Shown piece after piece: positions 21,916 through 33,460 of a DNA stretch of 64,000 bases (the stretch's first letter is position 1; each line of letters begins with the position of its first letter). The notes beneath the pieces are model-generated. The model worked only from the letters and a program-made list of their open reading frames with translations, made no database searches and was not told the origin of the DNA. Origin of the DNA: Emmonsiellopsis sp. PD_33 (taxonomy: Eukaryota > Ascomycota > Eurotiomycetes > Onygenales > Ajellomycetaceae); assembly GCA_032988165.1 (NCBI GenBank), contig JANTQF010000033.1:1-64000 (forward strand), written 5' to 3'. Position numbers and translations under genes: made by a program.

Positions 21916-24824
21916 ATGATGTCCGCCTCCCCAAACCCACCCATGGACAATCCCGTCCGGGGTGGCCCCCCTCGAGGAACAGGCCATCGAAGGTCCCGCG
22001 GTGTTTATATTCCACATGGGCAAAAGTCCATGTCCGTGTCTTATGCGGGGCCCATTGCCGCGCCGTCTGAAATTCAGCCTGGTTATTTCGATCCTCTGAA
22101 TCGTGCAAATGGCCCTTCTGCGGAACCAATTGGCCCAAAGTTCGGCCACGCTCGTCACTATTCTGAGATCCCCCCGCAATCGCCGAAGATTCCTTTGAGC
22201 GAAACCCCGGTGCACCCTGCAGGATGGGATAAAGTCAATGGGGGGAACAATGGCTTATCGGGGAGCCTGTCGTCCGGTATCCCGGCTCCGGCAGCTGCAT
22301 TATCCCAAGCCCACGACATCATACCAGAAGGCGGGGATGGTCCAACTGCACCCATAAGAACGTCAGTTTACACAATCGCGTAGATTGGAGGGGACATGAA
22401 TGCTGACTGGCTTTGCCATCAAGACTTGTTTCTAGTGAAGCCATTGTTGGAGCCCTCGTGTCTGTGCCGTATGTGATATCCTCGTTTTTGGTGGGTTCGA
22501 ACCCATCCGTCTCCGAAGACAAAGGTGACAATGAATCGGCGGAGGTTGGGGATGTATACCACCACAGCCCAAAGAATCGAGTGTTTGTGGCTTCCTCCAC
22601 CTTTGTTTCAATCACTCTTTTGATGATCGGATTTTACACTCACATGCAAAAGAAACGGTCCCCGTATGCAGCCCAAGGCTCCACTGGAAAGTCGAAATCA
22701 AATGTCGGACGTGTTTCTGCATATAAAAATGCTACTATAATCGCTATTTCCATAGGTCTGCCATTTTATTCATCCATGCTGCTTGATAGTGGGAGAGTCG
22801 CCATTGCGATGCTTATCTTGCTGGTCTCCGGTATCGCTCCGCTATTTCGCCTCGACCTGAGCACTTTTTCGAAGCAGTCAATGACGATTTTACTGCGGCG
22901 CAAGGGAACTATTATATTTTTGTTTGGAATGATGGTTCTTGATGTCATGAAGCTGACTTCCTCCTTTGATATGTCGCCCACTCTGCGGGGCTATGTCGCA
23001 CTTTTTCTTTCGATCTTTGTTATTCAGCCGCCCTTTGCGCATTCGTCGAAGCCATCCTCGATATTGCACACCAAGTCAGACGACGCCAGCCACTCCTCTC
23101 AAGGAACCTTTGTGCCGGTCCCAGCTGCCTCTGCAGATATTAACCTATGTGTCATGACTGGGGCCATTCTGGGAGTCCTTTCGCTTTTTTTCGCCTGGTT
23201 CACTGGTGGGATCTCAGTCACATTATCCGCTTCATTAACAACACTGTTGGCGGCATCCCTCTCTGCTGGATGCTTCCTACTAATTACGCCGTCAGTACTT
23301 CGGAGTAAACATCAGTTAGGATTTATATCTGGATCTGTGCTTGCGCTCATGATATATACTATATCTTCCTATGGAGAGTTATCCTCGCTACTGAGCCTCT
23401 GTGTGTTTATCGTCGTTGGCTACGTTTTAATACACATGGACCTTAAAGCTACAGGCCCAGATCCATCCTCCAGTCACCATCACCATCATCATCATGACCA
23501 CAAAACAACAGCCCATCCATCTAAAATGACGAGATGGCTCCTACGTGTATTTGAAAGTTGGCCATTCGTGCTTAGCATTCTAAAGGAGAAAGATTCGCGC
23601 AGGATATTCTATTTCATGTGGTATGATCCCCTAGCCACATGACTTATTGATATCGCATTCTAACTTTTCAACTGTACAGTCTCAATTTTGGATTCATGTT
23701 GGTCCAACTCACATATGGAATCCTTACAGGGTCACTTGGCCTGCTTAGCGATAGCATTCATATGCTTTTTGATTGCTTCGCCCTTGCCGTGGGGCTTTGC
23801 GCCGCGGTCATGAGCAAATGGCCTCCTAGCGTCAGGTTCCCATATGGATATGGGAAAGTAGATACGCTGGCCGGCTTTGCTAACGGTATTTTCCTCATGT
23901 AAGTGGCTGTATTCCGGATCTGATGGCCATGATGTACTAATAGTACGGTGTAGGATCATAAGCGTTGAAATTGTCTATGAGGCCATCGAGAGGCTCTTGT
24001 CCGGAAGCGAGGTGCATCGGATTGGGGAGCTTCTCCTCGTCAGCGCAGCAGGATTGGTTGTGAACCTGGTGGGCATGATGGCGTTTGATCATGGCCACCA
24101 CCACGGGCATTCCCACTCGCATGGTGGCCACGACCATGATCCCGGACACCCGCACCCACATCATACCAACGAAAACATGCATGGTATCTTCCTCCATATT
24201 CTCGCCGATACCCTTGGCTCCGTGGCGGTGGTAATCTCAACGATCCTCGTCCACTTCTACAAGTGGCCAGGGTTTGACCCGATTGCATCCTGCCTAATTG
24301 CGATCCTCATTTTTGCTTCCGCTATACCACTTGTGGCTAGCACATCCAAGACGCTCCTCCTCGCCCTCCCGGCAGACGTTGAATACAGCTTACGAGACGC
24401 TTTGGCTGGGGTGAGCACCTTACGCGGCGTAGTTGGCTATGCCGTTCCGAAATTCTGGCTAGATGATACTGTGCACGACCATAAGCACAACCACGACCAT
24501 CATCATCACGGCCATGACCATCATTCTCACGATCACGCCCACGACCACACACATGAAAACGGACACTGCGATAGCCACGATCATGCCCACCACCATCACG
24601 ACCACCACCACGACCATGACCACAACCACAGCCACCCCAAACCCGCCGGCCAACGAATCCTCGGCGTGATCCATGTAATCGCCTCGCGAAATGCCGACAT
24701 GGAAGACGTCCGGCGACGTACCATCGGCTACCTACGCGAAAAGGACATCGACATCTTAGTCCAGGTCGAGCGGGAGGGGGAGACACGGTGCTGGTGCGGC
24801 GGGGGGAATAAGCCGTTTTCATGA
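21916..24824 (+). CDS. msc2: MSC2-like cation diffusion facilitator, ER zinc transporter
   Basis: Four exons: 21916-22361, 22436-23620, 23680-23898 and 23954-24824; 906 residues. The first 150 residues are disordered. About ten hydrophobic segments (residues 150-520) precede the CDF domain, the arrangement of yeast Msc2 and human ZnT5. The CDF core has both zinc-site motifs: HMLFD (His 571, Asp 575) and HILAD (His 698, Asp 702); the His-Asp pairing marks zinc selectivity. His-rich loops lie before the core (about 510-518), between spans 4 and 5 (662-687) and in the C-terminal domain (790-845). It would move zinc from the cytosol into the ER or early secretory pathway, probably with a Zrg17-like partner. 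The first donor is the less usual GTCAGT. Starts at 21916 and 21919 (Met-Met) are equivalent. Confidence 0.9.
24475..24645 (+). repeat. Imperfect CAC/CAT-GAC repeat encoding a His/Asp-rich loop
   Basis: Simple-sequence-like stretch inside exon 4 of the zinc transporter, encoding roughly residues 790-845 with alternating His and Asp. It probably binds zinc. Such tracts are prone to length change, so length may vary between strains. Confidence 0.8.
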
Positions 24825-25643
24825 TGACGATTGATTAGTTGGCAGTTTGGTACCTTTTTCACTGTGTTTGTTTGTATTTTTCATTCGCATACGTATATTG
24901 ATTGCTTGGCTGTTTGTTTAAGTGGGTGTGCTGCATTCCCTGGTTTCGGTTTCTCGCGGGTGATTTTCTTGTACTATCTGCTGTTGCTGGCGTCTTGTCC
25001 TGTCCTTTCTTTTCTTGCCTTGTTTTCTTCCCCTTTTCTTTTTACACGATATAGTTTCCTCGATACACCATTGTCATATAGTTCGGTTTTTGCGTTATCC
25101 CCGCCTTATATAGCATCGTATCATGTATAGTCTAAACGTTTAACGATCAGGATGTATTACACCTTTTTTGTTTCGCTTTTTGGGATTTATCCTTCCGGTT
25201 GCATGCATATTGATCGTACACTGTATAGATAGAGGTATGGGAGTCATACGTAGGCGGCAAAGAAACGGTTGGCAGTATCCGAATTGAGAGGTCCATCTCT
25301 GTACCTAGGTAGGATATATAAAAAAAGGGAAGCGGGAACGAAAATATCACCTACAATCTATTCCAGTCGATGGTGGACATCAAAACAGGCAAGGGAAGAG
25401 CAAATACGCAGTAAACAAAAGTAATAAATAACCAAGACAACGCTAACGGGTTATATGTACAAATATGTGGATGTGGATATGGAATAAAACGGCCAATATG
25501 TAGAAAGGGGTATGAGTAACTGAGCAACCCATCCCCCTAAGCAGTAACTAGCGCAGAAAGATGCTCTCATAGAGATACTGGGTATATGGTCGTATAACTT
25601 TTGCCATCAAAAAGCTTCCATGGGGTCGCATCTGCGTTTACAT
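24825..25643. other. Convergent intergenic region, no gene seen
   Basis: AT-rich 3' flanks of the zinc transporter and the thiolase. T-rich runs near 24990-25060 are consistent with fungal polyadenylation regions. Confidence 0.55.
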
Positions 25644-27078
25644 TTACTCGACGCTCTCGACCCTCTGGACGATGATTGCGGTCGCTGCGCCGCCTCCGTT
25701 GCAGATCGCAGCAAGGCCGTATTGGCCGGGTTTAAGCTGGTGGAGGAGGGTGGTTAGGATGCGCGAGCCGGAGCTGCCAAGGGCGTGGCCGAGCGAGATG
25801 GCGCCGCCGAGGGGGTTTACAACGGCGTTTTCGAGGCCGAGGATCTGGAGGGTGTTAGATTATTACTCGATTGGTTAGATTTTGGTAGAGTGCGGGTACT
25901 TACCTTCTCGTTGGCTTTGATAACGGCGGCGAAAGCTTCGTTGAATTCCCAAATCGAGATTTGGTCCTTGGTCAGGCCTGCTCTCTCGAGTGCAATGGGA
26001 ACGGCCTTGGCTGGGGCAACGGGGAAGTCGACGGGGTCGATGGCGGCGTCAGCGGAGGCGACGATGCGAGCAAGGACCCTGCTACCAGATCCGTATTTCT
26101 GAGCAATCTCCTTGTTCGTGATGACAAGTGCGGAGGCTCCGTCGTTGAAGGTGGAGGCGTTTCCAGCGGTTACGGTTCCGGTGCCATCGCGGACGAAGGC
26201 TGGCTTGAGGGTTTTCAGCTTATCCGCCCGCAGATCTTCAAAGCCCTCATCTTTGGAGACGACAGTATCGCCCTTTCTTCCCTTAACGGTCACGGGGGCG
26301 ATTTCGTCCGCAAACTTGTTCTCCTTCCAGGCCGCCTGGGCGCGCTGGTAGGATCTGATGGCATAATCATCCTGCTGCTCGCGAGTGATTTCGTATTTCT
26401 TAGCGGAGGTCTCGGCGCAGACTCCCATGTGGAACTGGTTATAGACGTCCCAGAGGCCGTCTTTGATCAGACCGTCCTCCAGCTTCGTATTACCAAATGG
26501 AGCCTGCTGGCTGGCGCGGGGCATGTAATAGGGGACCCGGGACATGTTCTCCATTCCTCCAGCGACCTGTGCCTCTGCGAGTCCCAGCTGGATGTTCTGG
26601 GCAGCGAGAACAACAGCCTTCATGCCAGAGGCACAGACCTTGTTGATTGTAACCGCCTCGACGGTGGGGGCCAGACCAGCGAACATGGAGGCTTGTCTGG
26701 CGGGGGCTTGGCCCACGGAGCCCTGCAGGACGTTGCCCATGTATACATCTGTGATCTTCTCGACGGGGATGCCCGACTTTGCAACGGCAGATTTTATAGC
26801 CACGGCTCCAAGTTCTGGGGCGGAGACGGTGACGAAGGATCCATTGAACTGTGTATTTGGTCTGTGTCAGATCTGAAATCCAGGTAGCAGCTTATAGCAG
26901 TAGACCTTACCTTGGCGGTCGGGGTACGGGCAGCGCTGAGGATGTAGGCATCCTGTATCTCCTTCCGGCACGATCTCGAGGAGCTGAAATGTCTCTGGAC
27001 CTGGTTGAGTCTCTGAGCCGATCTTGGCACCGTAGAGGCGTGGGGGGCGAGGCGGGAGGCTGCTCTGAGGGACTGCAT
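25644..27078 (-). CDS. erg10A: Acetyl-CoA C-acetyltransferase, mitochondrial type (Erg10A)
   Basis: Three exons: 27078-26911, 26848-25904 and 25844-25644; 437 residues. The first 40 residues are rich in Arg and Ser with few acids, a mitochondrial presequence. The thiolase fold follows: acyl-accepting Cys 128 in NKVCASGMKA, GGMENMS, the NEAFA segment, GGAISLGHALGSSGSR with the catalytic His, and ICNGGGAATA with the second Cys. It condenses or cleaves two acetyl-CoA units and acetoacetyl-CoA. In Aspergillus the mitochondrial copy is Erg10A and the cytosolic sterol-pathway copy is Erg10B; the presequence points to Erg10A. It is divergent from the RAD6 gene. A 308-codon frame on the other strand is only a mirror of this gene. 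Confidence 0.93.
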
Positions 27079-27860
27079 GGCAAAGGGAGAACAGGAGGGC
27101 TAATTGAGGACAGACACGAGGGTATCAGCACAGAACAAGAAACGACAAAGACGAGAGATAGACAGAGACGAGGAATGGGGAGCACTGAGCAGTGGGATGG
27201 CGGGTGGAAGCGGCGATGATGCAGCCGGGATGCCGAGCAGCAATCGCCGAGCAGGAGTCGGATCCGGTCCGGAACCGTTCCATGCACAGCCGAACGGCAA
27301 TACAATAGTATTGAATACTAGTAGTACTGTCAATTTGCTGCCCATAGGTTTAAAGCCTACACAACTCTGCATACTCTATTCTGCTAGTTCGTCTCTCTTT
27401 CTCTATCTTTCTCTCTTCTCCTCCCTGGCCCTCCTCGGCGTATACTGTGTTGATATTTTGTCTACATTGGAGAGCTGGCTGTCGGGCGAGCGGGAATCAC
27501 ATGATCTCGGCAAGACTCGGCTCAGCTGCGGCCGGATTTACATTGATGCGGACAACGGAGTAATATTAATCCGGGCTTAGTCATTGCCCCCGGAAGCACA
27601 GTTTCGCCGACGCCGAGCCGCATCGTCATCCGGGTGCCGCTTACATAAGCCAGGCCGGGTGGCTTCCTCCTCTTTCCGCCGGACTCGCTGACTCTCACTC
27701 GCCGTTGAACATTCAGGCTTGGATTCACTGGCATTGAGACTGACTGTTTGGGACTGACTGCTACACGCCGTATTCCTCTCCCGCTTCCTCCTCCCACGTC
27801 TCCAGCTCACCGTCCCTATCCTACTCTGTGACCCCTCTCCACCGCCCCCCCGTCCCAGCC
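27079..27860. other. Divergent promoter region of erg10A and the RAD6 gene
   Basis: Shared upstream region of about 780 bases. It contains a CCTCGG element at 27433-27438 (see separate entry) and CT-rich stretches near 27390-27425 and 27775-27855. No supported gene. Confidence 0.6.
27433..27438 (+). promoter_or_regulatory. Candidate FarA/FarB (CCTCGG) site upstream of erg10A
   Basis: Exact CCTCGG core about 355 bases before the erg10A start. Its presence upstream of a second acyl-CoA gene in the window, after acuH, is suggestive, but the motif is short and the match may be chance. Confidence 0.3.
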
Positions 27861-28483
27861 ATGTCTACAGCTGCCCGCCGCCGTCTGATGAGGGATTTCA
27901 AGGTACTACCCCATCCCCAGCAGCCTATATAACCTCTAAGCTAACCCCCTCGACTCGTCTAGCGGATGCAAACTGATCCCCCCGCCGGTGTCTCCGCTTC
28001 TCCCATCGCCGATAATGTCATGACATGGTATGTTGTGTTTGTCGAATTCCCACCTCAGCCCTGACTCGAGTTTCTCTCCCAGGAATGCCGTGATTATTGG
28101 CCCCGCAGATACCCCCTTCGAGGACGGGACCTTCCGCTTGGTGATGCATTTTGAAGAACAGTACCCCAACAAACCCCCAGGCGTCAAGTTTGTCAGCCAA
28201 ATGTTCCATCCAAACGTCTACGGCACGGGAGAGCTGTGTTTGGATATCCTGCAGAACCGCTGGAGCCCGACGTATGATGTTGCTGCCATTTTAACCAGTA
28301 TTCAAAGGTAATTCTATCCGGCTTTTATCTGCCTTTCATCCACTAACCTCGTCTGCCAGTCTGCTAAACGACCCCAACACCTCCTCCCCCGCCAATGTCG
28401 AAGCCTCGAATCTCTACAAGGACAATCGCAGAGAATATACCAAACGCGTACGAGAAACGGTAGAGAAGAGCTGGGACGACTGA
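27861..28483 (+). CDS. uvsJ: Ubiquitin-conjugating enzyme E2 RAD6/UvsJ
   Basis: Four exons: 27861-27902, 27963-28027, 28083-28307 and 28360-28483; 151 residues, the normal length of the RAD6 core without the acidic tail of budding yeast. The pattern is nearly invariant: STAARRRLMRDFKRMQTDPP, FEDGTF, NKPPGVKF, HPNVY, GELCLDILQNRWSPTYDV with catalytic Cys 88. The protein monoubiquitinates PCNA with Rad18, histone H2B with Bre1, and N-end-rule substrates with Ubr1, in the nucleus and cytosol. The Aspergillus name is uvsJ. Confidence 0.97.
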
Positions 28484-29649
28484 GCCAACCCTGTATCGTG
28501 TTCTAGTGCGTGTGGATGATTCCCCGGTGCGTCTTGTGGTGCCCGAGTTTTTTGTGTTTGGCAAAGTTTACCATCTTATCGACGAGGGGCATGTTTGATT
28601 TATACCTTTATGTTCTATTGCCCGTGGCTGGTTTATACTCTTTTAATTTTGTTCCTTTTCCTTTTCCTTTTTTTTTCCCTTTGAAGCATGGGGTTCTGGC
28701 GCTGGTGTTCGTTATATACATTACGGTTCGAATTCAAGCAAGTGTTGGTTTTCAGTGATCCAATCCACTCTATTCGTCTGGATTGTCTTTTAAGTGGTGT
28801 CTTCGGGCAGCAATGAGGTGTAGGGGGGGAGGTGCAGCGAGAACACCCCGCCATGTATCCGTCTGATTTTTCATGCCAGCGCTGGATCTCGTCCATGGGT
28901 TGAGCCTATTGGTAGCCGGCTGGCGGACCAGGGAACGGCAAAGTATAGGCAAAGTGTAGGTGTAAGATCTGTATTTACATCGTGAACCTCCTATCTACTC
29001 CCTAGCCACTGGTGAGGGGGGCGGTTGGCAATGGGCTGTCTCTAGGCCAGAGACTGCATATGTTGTTTGCAGGGTGGGGTAGAGCATGGATCTGGCTGTG
29101 GTTGCCGTGGGAGAGTTGGGGATAACTGGAACAACAACAACTACAGCATACAATCCTATATCCATCCTCTCCCATAGATTCATAGATCATATTTAGATCA
29201 TAGATCATCGATCCTCGTCGTCGTCTTTGTCCGTTTCAGGCACGTGGCAGCCCAGCCCGAACAGGAAGCGGCAAGCGGCCGCCGCGCCAAGACCCCCGAC
29301 GCTGACTGTCAACATCGGCTAACGAGAACTAACTGGACTGGAATATCAACTTCAACTTCACCTCGCCCCCGTCACCGCAACTCCAGTGCGGCGCCTGCTC
29401 TCCAGACACCCGTTCCCAGCTGTCGTCCCCCCCCCCTCCGTTGTCTGTTTGTCTGCACACGTCCGTCCACTGCCGAGATCCCCGTGCCTCCTTCGTCCGA
29501 GCCCCTGGGCCCTGGCTCGTCACCCCCGGCCCTCCATCTCGACGGGCAAGTCCCCATTAGCCCGCTGAGAGCATCCCCCCAAGGTCTGCCCTCCGTGGGC
29601 ATAGTGCAAGCCCGATCACCGTCCTCCACCGCTGCGTGCACAGCCAACC
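28484..29649. other. Intergenic and 5' region of the kinesin gene
   Basis: About 1.2 kb. The first half is AT-rich 3' flank of uvsJ. The second half (about 29200-29649) is GC- and C-rich and probably includes the kinesin promoter and 5' leader; open frames there look incidental. Confidence 0.55.
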
Positions 29650-32600
29650 ATGGCGTAAGTTCCGTCCCGTCCTTTGTCGTGTAATGACCAGTGTCTGACC
29701 ATGTTGCCCGCAGTTCTGGCGGGTCAGGCAGTTATAACACCATCAAGGGTATGCCCCAATCCGGCCCTCATCCCTCCCCTCGCTTTCCCTTTTGTGTGCC
29801 TGGTATAATGCTGATGGCGGGTCGTGTGCAGTGGTTGCCAGGTTCCGGCCGCAGAACAAGGTCGAGCTGGCAAGCGGAGGAGAACCTATCGTCGAATTCG
29901 AGACTGAGGAAACATGCAAGCTAAATGTACGGTTCTCTCCACAGTTTGTGTTAGACACGGCAATACTAACTATTGAATGGGAATAATAGTCCAAAGAGGC
30001 CTCGGGCGCCTTCACCTTCGACCGGGTCTTCGACATGAACTCGCGACAGGCCGATGTTTTCGACTTCTCCATCCGATCCACCGTCGACGATATCCTGAAC
30101 GGCTACAATGGAACGGTCTTCGCATATGGTCAAACCGGTGCTGGAAAATCTTATACTATGATGGGCTCGGATATAGACGACTCAGATGGGAAGGGTATCA
30201 TTCCACGGATCGTCGAGCAAATGTTCGAGAGCATCCTGACGAGCCCCGGGAATATCGAGTACACCGTCCGTGTTAGCTACATGGAGATCTACATGGAGCG
30301 TATTCGGGATTTGTTGGTGCCGCATAACGACAACCTCCCAGTTCACGAGGAGAAGTCGCGAGGTGTTTATGTGAAGGGGCTGTTGGAAATCTACGTCTCG
30401 AGCGTACAAGAAGTTTACGAAGTTATGCGACGAGGTGGTGCAGCGAGAGCGGTTGCCGCGACGAACATGAATCAGGAGTCTTCTCGGTCGCATTCGATTT
30501 TCGTCATCACCATCACCCAGAAAAATGTCGAGACGGGCTCTGCAAAGAGCGGCCAGCTCTTCCTTGTCGACTTGGCTGGAAGTGAAAAAGTGGGCAAGAC
30601 TGGCGCAAGCGGGCAGACATTGGAAGAAGCCAAGAAAATCAACAAGAGTTTGAGTGCCCTTGGTATGGTTATTAATTCATTGACGGACGGCAAATCCACG
30701 CATATTCCCTACCGCGACTCCAAACTTACTCGAATCCTGCAGGAGAGTTTGGGTGGTAACTCGAGAACGACCCTGATCATCAACTGCTCGCCCAGCAGCT
30801 ACAACGATGCAGAAACGCTCAGCACGCTTCGCTTCGGTGTAAGAGCAAAGTCGATCAAGAACAAGGCGAAGATCAATGCCGAACTTAGTCCTACTGAGTT
30901 GAAGATGTTGCTCAAGAAGGCGCAGGGCCAGGCGGCCACGTTTGAAACCTATATCGGTGCTCTGGAGTCGGAAGTTCAACTTTGGCGAACTGGAGAGGCG
31001 GTACCGAAAGAACGGTGGACACCTGCGAGGACTGCTGAAGGTTTGAGCAGCATCAAAGCTGAAGCGCGAGGACCCCCCCGTCCGGGAACACCGTCTCGTT
31101 TACACACAGATCTTTCACGGTCAGAAACACCCAGCCGGCCTGATTCAAGGATAGGAGAGCGCTCGAGCACGCCCAGTATTGTTCTGGAGAAGGATGAGCG
31201 CGAGGAGTTTTTGAGGCGGGAAAACGAACTGCAGGATCAAATCGCGGAAAAGGAGACGCAGATCGCCAATTCAGAGAAGGAGCTGATAGAGAAGCGAGAG
31301 GAGTTGAAGTTCCTCAAGGAGAATAGTGTGCGGACCGGGAAGGATAATGAAAAACTCAACGCGGAGGTCAATGAGCTCCGTATGCAATTGGAGAAGGTAT
31401 CGTATGAGGGCAAGGAGGCATCTATTACCATGGACACTCTCAAGGAGGCCAATGCCGAACTCACAGCTGAACTTGATGAGCTGAAGCAGCAACTCCTTGA
31501 CGTCAGAATGAGTGCCAAGGAAACTAGTGCCGCTTTGGACGAAAAAGATAAGAAGAAGGCCGAACGGATGGCCAAGATGATGGCAGGATTCGATCTTGGA
31601 ATGAACGTTTTCTCTGACAATGAGCGCAAGATCCAGGCCCTTGTTGAAAGGGTCGACTCGCTGCACGCCTCAACCGCAGCCGGAGAGGCTGTTCCCGCTG
31701 AGGAGTTCCTAGATCTAAAGACAAGCCTTGTCGAGGCGCAGGGGTTTGTCCGACAGGCAGAGCTGACTGTGAACGACCGGAGTACCTACCAGGAGTTGCC
31801 GGACAACAAACGGATAGAACTCGAGAACCGCATCGCAGAGCTCCAGCGTCAGTATGAAGAGGTACTCGAAAAGGACCTCGGTGAAACCGACTTGGAGGAA
31901 CTAAAGACGAAACTTGGTCAGGCCTATGAGAACCGGGCTGAGCATGAGTCGAAGATGGTGGAGGAACTTCGGGACGAATTAACGCGAAGAGGTGAGGAGC
32001 TGGAGCGACTACGGCAGTCCCTTGCAGATTCGCAGTCCCGCCTGCAAGTCAATGGTGCAGCCGCCAACGGTGCACCAGCAGTGAACAGCAAAACCCTGCA
32101 ACAGCAGATTGCGGACTTTGACATCATGAAGAAGTCCTTGATGCGCGATCTCCAGAACCGATGTGAGCGTGTCGTTGAGCTGGAGATCTCGCTCGACGAG
32201 ACTCGGGAGCAGTACAAGAATGTGCTACAGTCGTCCAATAACAGGGCGCAGCAGAAGAAGATGGCATTCCTCGAGCGCAACCTTGAACAGCTGACTCATG
32301 TGCAGCGACAGTTGGTTGAGCAGAATGGTAGCTTGAAGCGGGAGGTGGCGATTGCCGAGCGGAAGCTGATTGCCCGGAATGAGCGTATCGAGAGCTTGGA
32401 GAGCCTGCTCCAAGATAGCCAGGAGAAGCTCACCGCCGCGAATCACAGGTATGGGAAAACAATCCGGAGCCGATTATAGTTTGCATCACGTACTGACTTG
32501 ACAATAACAGATTCGAAGCGCAGCTCACTGCAGTCAAGGAGCGCCTGGAGGCCGCCAAGGCCGGATCAACGCGCGGCCTCGCCTCATCAGACGGCACAGG

Positions 32601-32763
32601 CTTTAGCTTCGGCGGATCGAGAATAGCCAAGCCGCTCCGCGGCGGTGGTGGCGGGGGAGACTCCAACGGCGGCCCCGTCATCCCCGCACTCTCAGGCGTG
32701 CAGTCGCAGGACTCGTCGGCGGGGGGGGCGAAGCGAACCAGCTGGTTCTTCGATCGACGATGA
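29650..32763 (+). CDS. kinA: Conventional kinesin heavy chain (kinesin-1, KinA)
   Basis: Five exons: 29650-29654, 29714-29748, 29832-29926, 29990-32448 and 32511-32763; 948 residues. The first exon codes only for ATGGC. The motor domain (residues about 10-335) has VVARFRPQN, the P-loop GQTGAGKS (92-99), switch I SSRSHS, switch II DLAGSEK and HIPYRDSKLTRILQ. A neck and long coiled-coil stalk follow, with a short Pro/Ser linker (about 385-425) typical of fungal kinesin-1. The distal coiled coil (QQKKMAFLERNLEQLTHVQ) is the conserved fungal tail segment, and RIAKPLRGG near the C-terminus is the autoinhibitory IAK motif. It walks to microtubule plus ends and is needed for vesicle transport and nuclear positioning in hyphae. 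Confidence 0.96.
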
Positions 32764-33460
32764 TGAACCAGGACACCCTATACCCGCGCTTCCCACCGGT
32801 ACAGCTACTACATATCGCTCTCGCTGATGCCGATGAACCTCATTTGCTGAATAATTCTCTTTTCTTCCTGCTTTATGTGGTATTGCCACTGTGGCTGTCA
32901 GCGTTGCGGAGACGAAGAACGGCGGCGACGGGGCTGATTTTTGTATTTGCGACCATACTTCGTCGAAGGTCGAGGGTGAGGGCGGGAGGGCTGGGGCCAT
33001 GATATTGGGGGCGGGAAGGGCGGGAGGGGAGGGGTTCTTTCATTGTCTGTAGATAGGATAGAATCTTGGTTGTTTGGTTTCGCTGCCGTTGGTTTTTCAT
33101 ATTACCTTTTTTTTATTTATGGTCTCCTTTTTTACTATTACGGGTATTAGGCGTGACAGCGTGAACTTTTAGTCTCTGTGCACGTAGGATAGTACTGTAT
33201 AGAGGAGATGTGCCGGGGTGGTAAACCTGTATCTCTGCCGGACATAGTTGCTACCCCTGGACGCGGCGGGTGATATCACGTGGCGGCCCGGCCCTTCGGT
33301 AAGCTCATGCCACCCTTGCACCCGGGAGCGGGGCCGGCGCAGTCACGCAATGATAAGGTTATCGATTATCGACTGGTGTTCTCAACCACCAAACTTTGCA
33401 TTTTTACCCACCATCGTATTCCTATCCAACAACCCCCACAACACCCTACCCAAGTCCAAT
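32764..33460. other. Intergenic, no gene seen
   Basis: 3' flank of kinA and promoter of the bleomycin hydrolase gene. The frame of the next gene stays open upstream to 33248, but that extension lacks family pattern. Confidence 0.55.

Noticed and set aside
25961..26887. 308-codon plus-strand open frame
   Set aside because: Exact mirror of the thiolase gene on the minus strand; the thiolase motifs are unambiguous and codon bias produces the antisense frame.
33248..33460. N-terminal extension of bleomycin hydrolase
   Set aside because: In frame but rich in Cys, Arg and Pro and without conservation; the ATG at 33461 gives the expected length and N-terminus.
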